A DNA stretch of 64,000 bases from Prochlorococcus sp. AG-402-M15 (GTDB lineage Bacteria; Cyanobacteriota; Cyanobacteriia; PCC-6307; Cyanobiaceae): the NCBI GenBank assembly GCA_003216615.1, contig QCIP01000007.1, forward strand, positions 42,964 through 106,963, given 5' to 3'. The translations under genes and the position numbers were made by a program. The notes under the pieces are model-generated. The model saw nothing but the letters and a program-made list of their open reading frames with translations, searched no databases and was not told the DNA's origin. Position 1 is the first letter of the stretch. Each line of letters opens with the position of its first letter. Shown one piece after another: positions 19,211 to 29,360 of the stretch.

Positions 19211-20212
19211 ATGATTAAAAACAAAAATATTTTAATTACTGGAGGTAATTCGGGTATAGGGTTTTTTGCCATTATTAATTTACTAAAGACAAAAAATAAT
19301 TTATACGTTGTAATAAAATCTGAATTAAGTAAGAATCAATTTCTCAAAATAATTGAGAAATATTTTGAGAAAAATTACATCAGGAAATATTTAAATATCA
19401 TTGAAAATTGTGATCTTTCAGATTTAGAGAATATTAAAAAAATTAAAGATTACTTTAAAAGTAAAAAGATTTTTTTAGATGTAATTGTTTTAAATGCAGG
19501 ATTACAATATACAGGTTCTTTTTACCCTAAAGTATCAAAACAAGGCGTAGAGTTAACTTTTGCGGTTAATCATCTTGCACATTTTTACTTGGTTAACATC
19601 TTAAAAGATTTTGTTAGAGATAATGAAGAATCAAGAATCATTATTACATCATCAGATGTTCACGACCCTAAAAGCTCAGGCGGAAATATAGGAAAGAAAG
19701 CAGGGCTTAACAATCTAATTGATTTTAGAATGAAAGTTACTGGTAAATTTTTAAATTTTAATGCTGATGAATCTTATAAAAATAGTAAGTTATGTAATAT
19801 TTTGTTTGCTAAAGAACTTGTAAAAAAATTAAAAATATCCTCTAGTAAAATTTCTGTAATTACTTGGACTCCCGGTCTCGTAATACCAAATGATGATTTA
19901 GGTTTCTTTAGATATAGCAAACGTTTTAATCTCTCTGGATATTTTATTTTTTCTAATGTTGCAAAAAATATTTTAGGAATTTCTGAAAGTGTAGAAAATG
20001 CTGGTAAGATTCTTTCTGAAATTGTTTTTGATTCAAATTTTAATAATATTGGTTACGTTCATTTAAGTAATAAACTTATATCTTTTAAAAAACATAAATT
20101 AGTTGAAAGTAAGGTTAGTGATGAGGCAAATAATTCTGAGTTAGCTTCAAAACTCTGGATTTTAAGTGAAGAGATTTGTAGATCATTTGGCTTTGTTACT
20201 TTCAATATTTAA
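19211..20212 (+). CDS. protochlorophyllide-reductase-like SDR protein
   Basis: 333 aa SDR resembling light-dependent protochlorophyllide oxidoreductase in length and order of blocks. It has ITGGNSGIG at 9-17, NAGLQYTG near 95-102, GVELTFAVNHLAHFYL near 112-127, the active Tyr189 and Lys193 (SYKNSKLCN) and a TPGLVIP block near 220. POR-specific features are only partly kept and the protein is Lys/Asn-rich and diverged, so it may act on another substrate. Its 3' end overlaps the convergent MscS gene by 30 bp. Confidence 0.75.
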   Translation: MIKNKNILITGGNSGIGFFAIINLLKTKNNLYVVIKSELSKNQFLKIIEKYFEKNYIRKYLNIIENCDLSDLENIKKIKDYFKSKKIFLDVIVLNAGLQYTGSFYPKVSKQGVELTFAVNHLAHFYLVNILKDFVRDNEESRIIITSSDVHDPKSSGGNIGKKAGLNNLIDFRMKVTGKFLNFNADESYKNSKLCNILFAKELVKKLKISSSKISVITWTPGLVIPNDDLGFFRYSKRFNLSGYFIFSNVAKNILGISESVENAGKILSEIVFDSNFNNIGYVHLSNKLISFKKHKLVESKVSDEANNSELASKLWILSEEICRSFGFVTFNI

Positions 20213-21220
20213 GGTTTGTGTTGGGAATGCAAACTCTATATTATTAACTGCAAATTCCTCAATAATTCTTAAATTTATAGATTGTTGAGCTTCCATTGCA
20301 GCAAGATAATTATTTGTTGGGATGTAATAAACAAGTTCGAAATTAAGACTGAAGTCGCCGAAATCTGTGAAATGACATCTATCAAAAGACGCATCTTTCG
20401 TCTCTTCAACTATTTTTTTAATTATTATTGGAATCAATTTCATGAGTTTTGGAGAGGTTTCATAAACAACTCCCAATTTATGCACTAACCTCCTTTTTTC
20501 CATTTGTGCGTAATTTGAAATTATTCCATTTGTTAGGGCGCTGTTGCTCATTACTATTACCTCTCCATTAATACTTCTTATCCTTGAAGATCTTACTCCT
20601 ACTCTCTCAACCATCCCAAGGACTCCATCAGATTTTATAAACTCACCTTTTTGAAAAGGTTTATCAAGCAAAATTGTTATATATTCAAAAAACTCCTGAA
20701 CTGGATCTTTCAAAGCTAATCCTGCTCCAATACCCCCTGCACTTAGTAAAGCCCAAATAGCAGTCATTTGAACACCTATATTTTGTAAGAAAAATATTGA
20801 GCCAATAGTCCATGTTAATGCTTTTATCAATGGAGTCAGTGAAGATACCATTGAACTAACTGAGGAATCATTAATTTTCGATGTCGATTCTGTTAAAGAT
20901 TTTATTAAAACTTTGTTGAGAGCTTTTATAATGATTATTAATATAAATAATTTCAGAATATTTAATAAGACAGAGATAAAAGTTATTTCATCAGCAAAAA
21001 AATAGTCAATAGAAAAATAAAATGAGATAAGGAAACCTATAGGTTTTATAATTCCAGAGATCACCTCAAAAATAAAATCATCGAAATTTGTTTTTGTTCT
21101 TTTGGAGATCTTTTTAAAAAATATTTTTGAAAGTTTAGAAATTATTATCGACAATAAAGTTCCAATAAAAAAAATAGATATTGCAAGAAGGAAGTTTTCA
21201 GTAAATAATTTCATATTCAA
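20183..21220 (-). CDS. MscS-family mechanosensitive channel
   Basis: 345 aa. Three or four membrane helices in the first 150 residues are followed by the Gly/Ala-rich pore helix (WALLSAGGIGAGLALKDPVQEFF near 153-175) and the MscS beta domain with PFQKGEFI, VERVGVRSSRIRSINGEVIVMSNSAL near 190-225. The cytoplasmic alpha/beta domain ends with EFAFPTQTL-like residues. It releases solutes on hypo-osmotic shock. It is convergent with, and overlaps, the POR-like gene. Confidence 0.92.
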   Translation of the reverse strand: MNMKLFTENFLLAISIFFIGTLLSIIISKLSKIFFKKISKRTKTNFDDFIFEVISGIIKPIGFLISFYFSIDYFFADEITFISVLLNILKLFILIIIIKALNKVLIKSLTESTSKINDSSVSSMVSSLTPLIKALTWTIGSIFFLQNIGVQMTAIWALLSAGGIGAGLALKDPVQEFFEYITILLDKPFQKGEFIKSDGVLGMVERVGVRSSRIRSINGEVIVMSNSALTNGIISNYAQMEKRRLVHKLGVVYETSPKLMKLIPIIIKKIVEETKDASFDRCHFTDFGDFSLNFELVYYIPTNNYLAAMEAQQSINLRIIEEFAVNNIEFAFPTQTLNIESNKAK

Positions 21221-21292
21221 ATAAACCCTAAAAATTTATCTCTAATAAAATTTTAAATTATCTCTAAACAACAAACCAGTCTTAATTTGTCT

Positions 21293-21862
21293 TTAACTCA
21301 TTATTATGTTTCTAATTTCTTTAAATTCTTTTCTATCCGCAGTTTTGCATAATTCAAAAATTATTGATTCAGTTGTTGTTAAGATCGCCCCACTCTGAGT
21401 CATCCTCTGTAATGCTATTTCATGATCTACCCTATTTCGACTTCCCATGGCATCTGATATGAGAATAACTTCAAGTCCTTTTTGTAAACAATCTAAGACT
21501 GTTTGTTGAATACAAATATGCGTTTCGATCCCACAAACTATCAAATTAGTAATTTTCTTATTTTTAAGTTCTTTCAAAAATTCTTGTATGTTAGCTAAGC
21601 TAAATTCCATTTTTTCAATTTTTCTAAATCCTGCTATGGGTAATAATTCAGGTATCGTTACCCCCAATTTGAGTGGGTTCTGTTCAGATATAAATATGTT
21701 TTCTTCTAAAATTTGGTAGGCATCTATCAGCTTTCTGATGTTTGTAATTATTGAATTCTTATTAAAAATTGGTCTTATTATTTTTTCCTGAACATCAATA
21801 ATTAGCAATGCGTTAACTTTGGATGATGGTTTGTCTGAAGAGATTGCTTGATCCTTCATCAT
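21293..21862 (-). CDS. isochorismatase-family cysteine hydrolase
   Basis: 189 aa, YcaC/nicotinamidase-like fold. The catalytic triad can be placed at Asp23 (LLIIDVQEK), Lys84 (EKMEFS) and Cys117 (CGIETHICIQQT), with the cis-peptide region GIETH. The N-terminus (about 15 residues) is extended and polar. Substrate is unknown; these enzymes hydrolyse amides or isochorismate-like vinyl ethers. It diverges from the fur-family gene over 116 bp. Confidence 0.86.
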   Translation of the reverse strand: MMKDQAISSDKPSSKVNALLIIDVQEKIIRPIFNKNSIITNIRKLIDAYQILEENIFISEQNPLKLGVTIPELLPIAGFRKIEKMEFSLANIQEFLKELKNKKITNLIVCGIETHICIQQTVLDCLQKGLEVILISDAMGSRNRVDHEIALQRMTQSGAILTTTESIIFELCKTADRKEFKEIRNIIMS

Positions 21863-21978
21863 TTATTTTTAAAGATATATTCAACATAATATTTTGAAGA
21901 ACTTTAGTAAACATTTTAAATCAAAAAGTTGTTTTACTCTCATCTAGGGTTATTATTGAGAATAGCTATTAGTTAATT

Positions 21979-22431
21979 TTGTCATTATCCTCGCAATACA
22001 ATGTTATTTCATCTCCTCTTGGCGATGGTTTACATAAAGATGGGAAAAGGATAACTCCTCAGAGGCTAAAGGTTCTTAATTTATTTGAAAATATTGGATC
22101 TGGAAAGCATCTTAGTGCTGAAGAGGTTCATGAAAAGTTAGTTAAAACAAGCTCCAAAGTTTCACTAGCAACAATTTATAGAACTTTAAGACTTTTAGTA
22201 CAAATGGGTTTGCTTCATGAATTAGAACTCAGTGAGGGTGGACACAGATATGAATTGCTTAGTAACGACACACCGGACCATCATCATTTGATTTGTATTA
22301 GGTGTGGAAGAACAGAAGAATTCGAAAATGAAGAAGTTTTAGAAGCAGGCAAAGTTGCAGCAAAAGTTAATGGTTTTAAACTAATTGAATCCTCTTTAAA
22401 TGTAAGAGCTATTTGTCCTAATTGCATGTAG
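21979..22431 (+). CDS. Fur-family metalloregulator
   Basis: 150 aa. The winged-helix domain has TPQRLKVLNLF and SLATIYRTLRLLVQMGLL. The metal-binding dimerisation domain has HRYELLSNDTPDHHHLICIRCG and a final CPNC, so both CxxC pairs of the structural zinc site are present. It could be Fur, Zur or PerR; motifs alone do not decide. The start is TTG at 21979. The sequence TTATTATTGAGAATAGC just upstream is only weakly Fur-box-like. It is convergent with the radical SAM gene 6 bp downstream. Confidence 0.88.
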   Translation: MSLSSQYNVISSPLGDGLHKDGKRITPQRLKVLNLFENIGSGKHLSAEEVHEKLVKTSSKVSLATIYRTLRLLVQMGLLHELELSEGGHRYELLSNDTPDHHHLICIRCGRTEEFENEEVLEAGKVAAKVNGFKLIESSLNVRAICPNCM

Positions 22432-22437
22432 CAGTTT

Positions 22438-23370
22438 TTAACTTAAAGTCCCTCCACAACTTGACCCTGCTCCTGCAGTGCAAGCAAAACAATGTTCTTT
22501 TACAGCTACCCCGTAGTCAAAAGTAAATGATTCATCCAATAGATCAAAAAGTGTCTTTGGTCCTTTATTCTCTCGGAAATTTATCTGTTGGTTAAAGTCA
22601 CAATCATAAATTTCTCCTAGCCAATTTACACTAATTGTCTTTTTACACATAAGACTTTCTAAGTTTTTTTCATTAAAATTTTCTTTTAGTAATTTGTAAT
22701 AAGTATTTAGTTTCCCTTCTCTTCTAAGAGATTCTTCATATCTATTTATTGGCATATTAGTTATTGTGTATAAATTATCAAAAACGATATTATATTTTTC
22801 GAATAGTATTTTTTTATAATCCTTCTCCAATATTTCCTGAGAAGGAGGAAGAATTGGGCTTATAGGATTATAAACAAGATTTAATTGTAATCCATTTTCT
22901 TTCTTTCCATAGCCTAAATCATTAAGAATTTTTATGGAATTAATACTTTTTTCAAAAACCCCAATACCCCTTTGAAACTCAACATTATTTTTTTCGTAAC
23001 ATGGTAGCGAAGCCGTAACTATCACTTTATTCTTTGCAAGAAATTGAGGAAGATCTTCATAACCTTCTTCAAAAAAAATTGTCAAATTACACCTGTCAAT
23101 AATATCAACTTGTTTTGTGCTCAAACTATTTATAAGGTTTTTAAACTCTGGATGAAGTTCTGGCGCACCACCAGTAATATCTAAAGTCTTGATTTTGTAT
23201 TTTTCAATTATTTTTGGAATAAGAGCTATAATTTCATTTGACATCTTTTCTGTTCTTAGGGGACTTGAGTTGACATGACAATGTTTACAAGCCTGGTTGC
23301 ATTTATAACCTATATTAATTTGCAATGTTTCTATAGGTTCTTTATATATTGAGGGGAATTTTTCTTTCAT
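22438..23370 (-). CDS. arsS: radical SAM protein, ArsS-like
   Basis: 310 aa. The radical SAM cluster motif is CNQACKHC plus the preceding family context INIGYKCNQACKHCHVNSSP (Cys24, Cys28, Cys31). A TGGAPELHP block follows near 93-101. The C-terminal third has the extra Cys block CDFNQQI and CFACTAGAGSSCGG of the ArsS/DUF3641 family. ArsS-like enzymes attach the ribosyl/adenosyl group in arsenosugar synthesis; arsenic function here is a family inference. No arsM is seen next to it. Confidence 0.85.
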   Translation of the reverse strand: MKEKFPSIYKEPIETLQINIGYKCNQACKHCHVNSSPLRTEKMSNEIIALIPKIIEKYKIKTLDITGGAPELHPEFKNLINSLSTKQVDIIDRCNLTIFFEEGYEDLPQFLAKNKVIVTASLPCYEKNNVEFQRGIGVFEKSINSIKILNDLGYGKKENGLQLNLVYNPISPILPPSQEILEKDYKKILFEKYNIVFDNLYTITNMPINRYEESLRREGKLNTYYKLLKENFNEKNLESLMCKKTISVNWLGEIYDCDFNQQINFRENKGPKTLFDLLDESFTFDYGVAVKEHCFACTAGAGSSCGGTLS

Positions 23371-23408
23371 ATATATAATTTATAAATTTTCATTCAAAAA
23401 TTAAAAAG

Positions 23409-24629
23409 TCAACTATTTTTTTTAAAGTTTGATCTCTTATTAGCAAGTTCAATGAACCAACTTATATATTCTTTGGGACCATTCCTAAAAACCATATCAA
23501 ACTTTAAGTTGTCATAAATATCACTAATTCCTATTAAACCAGTTTTTTTTGTAGAAGGTCTCTCAACTTCACCAGAACTACTATCCACAAAAATGATTTT
23601 ATTATTAATATCAAATTCATTACCTAATATTTGTATAAATTCTAGAAAAGACCTATCACTTCCTCCTCTTAAATAACTTTTCTCATCATTATTTTTTTTT
23701 GATGTTACTGTGTCTCCAACTCCCACTATTAAAGGCATATCATCTATATGAATAGATCTTTTGCATAAATCAATCTTTTCTCTGAAAGATTTTGGCGAAT
23801 TTCTAAAATTAAAATTAGTTCCAAAAGGAGCTCTGCCAGTTTTAATCTCAATAAATTTATTTAAAAGAAATAAAACTCCAGAATCTTTAACTGCTCCTTT
23901 GATAAGTAATTGTATGTCTGTTGAACCAATATCATCTTTAGAAGACAGTTTAATTGTTTCTCTACCATTTTTATTACCTAAATTTGGTGAAATATGAAGG
24001 AAAAATGAGTTTTTGAGGCCTTCGGATTCAGCTTTTAAGATGATTTCATTCATCATCTCTTCAAAACTAATTTGAATAAGCTTTCTTTTATCAGAATCTT
24101 TTTGTACTAAATCAAATAGACTATTAAAATTAATCGTTGGCGAAAAGCGTGTTTCACATATTGATTTTACTGCGTGAAAATTGATATCTTCTTGGCTAAG
24201 TTCAGGAAAAATATTCTTAACTATGAAATTAAATTTTGGTCTTATTAAACTAGGTACTTTTGATAAAAAATTTAGTTCTTTTTCTGAAACTCCTTCAAAA
24301 CTTATTTCACCGTTGTTGTCTTGATACTCTACTCCACAAGCAGCTAAACCTCTTAAATATAGTTCTTTCTTTTTAGGCTCAGTAGTGCTCCCTAAACTCC
24401 TTTCTATTATTCTGTTAACTCCTCTTGGACCTTCATGTTCCCCGCATGTTAATACAAAGAATTCCTCGGCAAATTCTTTTACTGCATAAATATATTTTGA
24501 TTCTAACTCTCTAGTCATTGGATCTTTAACTAAAGGGATACAAACTCCGTCAATGTCTTGAATAAATAAGATATTTTTAGAAGAAATTAATTGTTTTTGT
24601 TCCTTTAAATTACTTGCCATATATTCCAT
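23409..24629 (-). CDS. stpA: glucosylglycerol-3-phosphate phosphatase homologue (StpA/GgpP type)
   Basis: 406 aa from the preferred ATG at 24627-24629; the frame is open to 24692, but the extra 21 residues look like non-coding AT-rich leader. The haloacid-dehalogenase-like motif is FIQDIDGVCIPLVKDP, followed by FVLTCGEHEGPRGVNR, GSTDIQLLIKGAVKDSG and a late GVGDTVTSKKN acidic block, the pattern of cyanobacterial StpA. StpA dephosphorylates glucosylglycerol-phosphate in osmolyte synthesis. No glucosylglycerol-phosphate synthase is in the window. It diverges from the next gene across about 160 bp. Confidence 0.78.
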   Translation of the reverse strand: MEYMASNLKEQKQLISSKNILFIQDIDGVCIPLVKDPMTRELESKYIYAVKEFAEEFFVLTCGEHEGPRGVNRIIERSLGSTTEPKKKELYLRGLAACGVEYQDNNGEISFEGVSEKELNFLSKVPSLIRPKFNFIVKNIFPELSQEDINFHAVKSICETRFSPTINFNSLFDLVQKDSDKRKLIQISFEEMMNEIILKAESEGLKNSFFLHISPNLGNKNGRETIKLSSKDDIGSTDIQLLIKGAVKDSGVLFLLNKFIEIKTGRAPFGTNFNFRNSPKSFREKIDLCKRSIHIDDMPLIVGVGDTVTSKKNNDEKSYLRGGSDRSFLEFIQILGNEFDINNKIIFVDSSSGEVERPSTKKTGLIGISDIYDNLKFDMVFRNGPKEYISWFIELANKRSNFKKNS

Positions 24630-24792
24630 GTTTATAAATATTTCTCTTTTTATTAAATTTCTTTTTAAGAAATTATAAATTAAAAAATTCAATATTTACA
24701 ATAAATAATTTGCTATGGTCAAAAATTGCTTTAATGTAGAAAAATGTTGTTAAGGGTAAGAAATTAAAAAAAATTATCAAGAATTTCCAAAA

Positions 24793-26301
24793 ATGAAGAA
24801 TAATTTCATAGAAAACATAAATGATGAAAAATATTTTTATTCATTGATTGAAGATATAGAGAACAGCAAAGTTGGATTCTACAGTGTTGGTTTATACCCT
24901 GCATCACTAGCATACAACTGTGCTATGCATGGAAAATCAAATAATATTCTCTTAGCTCCTAGGGAAGATAGAGATTTGTTAGGTGCTTTCTCAAATGATG
25001 TTCTTTCTGATATGGATAATGAGATTATTGAAAAGATTAAGAGAATGGGACATTATTCTTCAGAGGGGAAAAGAAAGTCTTTTGATCTAAAAGAGCTTCT
25101 CCTCGAATGTAAGATAGTAATTCTTGCTTCAAACAGTAATCACATAAAAGATGATGTTAAACATGCTTTAGAACTCAGAAAAACTTTAAAAAGAGAAAAT
25201 GTCGTTCTTGGTTGTCTCGTCGGTTCTTTTTGCTTTGAAAATAAAAGTAAAACCCCTTTTATTCTCTGTAATAAATATCCAAATTTAGCTTTTTTTACAG
25301 GATTTCATCGTCACGGAGCTTTACGAAATCCTAATGATAGTTTTACTGCAAATTTCTGCCATCCTGATCCCCTAACTGCTTTAATAGGGGCTCGCATTTT
25401 GAACCAATTGTCCCCAAAAATTCAAGTTTCTCCTGGAGTTCATAATATTGAATGTCAATATATAAAATCAATAAAAAATATCTCATCCATATTTGCAGGT
25501 TTTGTAAATAACTTTCATTCCGATAAGCCAGGAATGCTACCTAGCATTAATACGATTTTGTTAACTCAATGTTTAGATCAGGCCGCATCAGTATCATTAC
25601 AAGTTAGAAAAGAAAATAAATTAGAAAATAAATATCTTTCATTAAAAGAACTTGGATATGGTGAAGAAATAATTAGTGCAAAGGAAATAATTAATGATAA
25701 ATTTTGTGAAAAAGGAGATTATACTTTTTCTCAATTAAATGCTGTTAAGGCTGATGTCTTAGGGAGTATGACTCTACCAACTGAAGGAAAACCAACACGC
25801 AATTTTCAAGCAGGACAAGTTTTATCAGATATGCTTTTGCAACTCAATAGATGTCCAAAAGATGTCTCAGAATTTGTAAATTGGTGTAATAAATACTCTC
25901 TTAGTCAAGGAGGTTTAGAAGGTCTAAAATCTTTAAAATTTTGGCCAGACATTTATAAAGAATTCAAAATCAAAAATAATAATTGTTCAATGATTAATCT
26001 TATTTATTTATGCTTTAATGCTAATTCAGAAGAAAAAAAAGAAATTTATAAGGTTTTAATTAGTTCAGAAGAGATCACTAATTTTTGCCAAGAATCTGTT
26101 AAATCTGAATTATCTTTAGAACTAAATGAAAAATTAAAAGGAGATTATCTTTTTAATGATTTTGAAAACCTTTACAAGAAATTGTTTATTAACAAAGAGA
26201 AAAATGATATTAAAAAAAATGAATTTAGTAATCAAATTTCTAAAAAATATCCAAGCTATATCAATGTATTGAAAATTATCAATAATTATTTTAATAATTG
26301 A
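24793..26301 (+). CDS. glycerol-3-phosphate dehydrogenase-like protein with long C-terminal extension
   Basis: 502 aa. The order of blocks follows NAD-dependent G3P dehydrogenase: a Rossmann start VGFYSVGLYPASLAYNCA (about 31-48), VILASNSNHIKDDV (about 108-121), a TGFHRHGALRNP block where GpsA has GPSFA, then the ECQYIKSIKNISSIFAGF block (about 220-237), whose KN resembles the catalytic Lys-Asn of GpsA. The glycine-rich first motif is degraded, and about 130 residues are added at the C-terminus. No exact family is recognised. Divergent placement beside the StpA homologue supports a link to glycerol-phosphate chemistry. Confidence 0.55.
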   Translation: MKNNFIENINDEKYFYSLIEDIENSKVGFYSVGLYPASLAYNCAMHGKSNNILLAPREDRDLLGAFSNDVLSDMDNEIIEKIKRMGHYSSEGKRKSFDLKELLLECKIVILASNSNHIKDDVKHALELRKTLKRENVVLGCLVGSFCFENKSKTPFILCNKYPNLAFFTGFHRHGALRNPNDSFTANFCHPDPLTALIGARILNQLSPKIQVSPGVHNIECQYIKSIKNISSIFAGFVNNFHSDKPGMLPSINTILLTQCLDQAASVSLQVRKENKLENKYLSLKELGYGEEIISAKEIINDKFCEKGDYTFSQLNAVKADVLGSMTLPTEGKPTRNFQAGQVLSDMLLQLNRCPKDVSEFVNWCNKYSLSQGGLEGLKSLKFWPDIYKEFKIKNNNCSMINLIYLCFNANSEEKKEIYKVLISSEEITNFCQESVKSELSLELNEKLKGDYLFNDFENLYKKLFINKEKNDIKKNEFSNQISKKYPSYINVLKIINNYFNN

Positions 26302-26393
26302 TTATTTATTTAATTTACTTAAAGGCTAAGTTCTTCATTTATTTACTAATCTTGATTGCGGGGTTAGAATTATTAAGGTTTTAAAAGGTTTTT

Positions 26394-27053
26394 TTGAAAA
26401 AGGAATTATCACATCGTTCTCATGAACTGAAAGCTCTTGGTTGGAATCAAGAAGATTTAACAAGATACGAAGATTTATGGGACTACAGTCAAAGATGGGG
26501 ATTAATAAATTTAGAAAGAGAAGACAGACAGTTTTTAAAGAAAGCAGAAAAGTTACTCCCAAAGATCCAAAATAAAAAGATATCAGTTAAAAAAACTATT
26601 GAAGAAAAATCATATTATTTATGGTTAAATTTTTACCTCGATGAAATTAATATTTTTAGTAATTCTAATCTTCCAAAAAATAAACATGGTGTTTGGACAC
26701 TCTTAATTGAAGAGGAAATTAAACTTCTTAAGGAATTACAACCAGTTATGGGTCTTCCAGATACTTTAAAAGCCAAAAATCTATTTGAGAATAGAAAGGA
26801 GCTTATAAATAAAGCTTTTAGCGAATTTGACGCTAAAAATAACGATAAGGTTTTCAATTTTGATGATGCTCTAAAAAACTCTGAAAAAAATGTTGGTAAG
26901 AATTGGAAATCAATTACTGAAAAAGATCCTGAAGCTAATAAAACTTTTCCAATAATAGATTCTGCAAATATTGACAAACTCAGATCTGCGATAAAAGATG
27001 ATTTGAGTTTATATATGAAAGATAATTACCCTTCATTAAAAAAGGATTTATAA
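26394..27053 (+). CDS. conserved hypothetical protein, 219 aa
   Basis: Soluble, Lys/Asn-rich, no signal peptide or membrane span. The opening HRSHELKALGWNQEDLTRYEDLWDYSQRWG is Trp/Tyr-rich and looks like a folded helical domain; the later part (residues 100-150) is amphipathic helix. A TTG at 26394 is used as start, following AAGG. I do not recognise a domain. It is followed by a 16-T run (27063-27078) without a hairpin. Confidence 0.6.
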   Translation: MKKELSHRSHELKALGWNQEDLTRYEDLWDYSQRWGLINLEREDRQFLKKAEKLLPKIQNKKISVKKTIEEKSYYLWLNFYLDEINIFSNSNLPKNKHGVWTLLIEEEIKLLKELQPVMGLPDTLKAKNLFENRKELINKAFSEFDAKNNDKVFNFDDALKNSEKNVGKNWKSITEKDPEANKTFPIIDSANIDKLRSAIKDDLSLYMKDNYPSLKKDL

Positions 27054-27062
27054 ATTTTTATC

Positions 27063-27078
27063 TTTTTTTTTTTTTTTT
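27063..27078. repeat. 16-T homopolymer
   Basis: Sixteen consecutive Ts lie between the 219-aa gene and metY. No stem precedes it, so it is not a convincing intrinsic terminator. It is a probable length-variable tract. Confidence 0.6.
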
Positions 27079-27107
27079 GGGACTTTTTTAAGTTAAATAG
27101 ATAATAG

Positions 27108-28451
<1,344 letters not shown>

Positions 28452-28464
28452 CAAAGGAGATTTA

Positions 28465-29355
28465 TTGGCTTTAATAATTCCTAGCAATTATCACAAGATA
28501 AGTGATGTTGAGAAAAATCATATATCTTGGATAGAACCAGAATTGGCAAAAAGACAAGATATACGTCCTCTTAGGATTGGTATTTTGAATATAATGCCTC
28601 TTGGAAAACAGTATGAATTTAACTTACTACATCCACTTGGTTTATCTCCTCTTCAAATAGAGCCAGTTTGGATAAAGCTTAAAACTCACTCTTATAAAAC
28701 ATGGGATCTTAATCATCTAAATAATCTATACATAACCTGGGAAGAGGCAAATAATCCAGAACCGTTAGATGGAATTATTATTACTGGAGCACCTATTGAG
28801 CACTTAGCCTTTGAGGATGTTAAGTATTGGGATGAATTTGTGAAAATTGTAAATGAAGCCAGAACCTCTTGTGCGAGCACTCTTGGGTTATGTTGGGCTG
28901 GTTTTGCACTGGCTTATTTGGCGGGGGTTGATAAGAAAGTTTTTGATAGGAAATTATTTGGGGTATTTCCTTTAAAAAGTCTTGTTCCTGGACATCCATT
29001 GATGGGGACTCAAGATGATGAATTTATTTGTCCTCAAAGTAGATATGCAGGATTACCAGATTTGGAAATGGAGAAGGCTCAAAAAGAGGGAAAATTAAAT
29101 TTATTGGCATATGGAGAAAACGTCGGATATACAATATTTGAATCTAATGATCAAAAACAACTTATGCATTTAGGTCATCCAGAATATACGGTTCATAGAA
29201 TTGTTAGTGAAATTGAAAGAGACAAAGAAAAGGGAGATGTCCCTCCACCTGAAAATTTTGATGTAAATAGTTCAAAAACCGCTTGGAGATCTCATAGGAA
29301 TTTGCTTTTTCAGCAATGGCTTTGGTTTTGTTATCAACAAGTTAGTCTAAATTAA
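28465..29355 (+). CDS. metA: homoserine O-acyltransferase (MetA family, probably acetyl-CoA-specific)
   Basis: 296 aa. The catalytic Cys143 (LGLCWAGFA) and His238/Glu240 (LGHPEY) are intact. The residue equivalent to E. coli MetA position 111 is Glu112 in TGAPIEHLAFEDV; in characterised MetA enzymes Glu here goes with acetyl-CoA and Gly with succinyl-CoA. With metY 13 bp upstream, the pair most likely forms an O-acetylhomoserine route. Automatic annotation as succinyltransferase would probably be wrong. The gene is convergent with the SulP gene 5 bp on. Confidence 0.92.
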   Translation: MALIIPSNYHKISDVEKNHISWIEPELAKRQDIRPLRIGILNIMPLGKQYEFNLLHPLGLSPLQIEPVWIKLKTHSYKTWDLNHLNNLYITWEEANNPEPLDGIIITGAPIEHLAFEDVKYWDEFVKIVNEARTSCASTLGLCWAGFALAYLAGVDKKVFDRKLFGVFPLKSLVPGHPLMGTQDDEFICPQSRYAGLPDLEMEKAQKEGKLNLLAYGENVGYTIFESNDQKQLMHLGHPEYTVHRIVSEIERDKEKGDVPPPENFDVNSSKTAWRSHRNLLFQQWLWFCYQQVSLN

Positions 29356-29360
29356 CTTTT

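Noticed and set aside
21940..21978. Fur box before the Fur-family gene
   Set aside because: TTATTATTGAGAATAGC matches the inverted-repeat consensus too poorly to claim a site in such AT-rich DNA.
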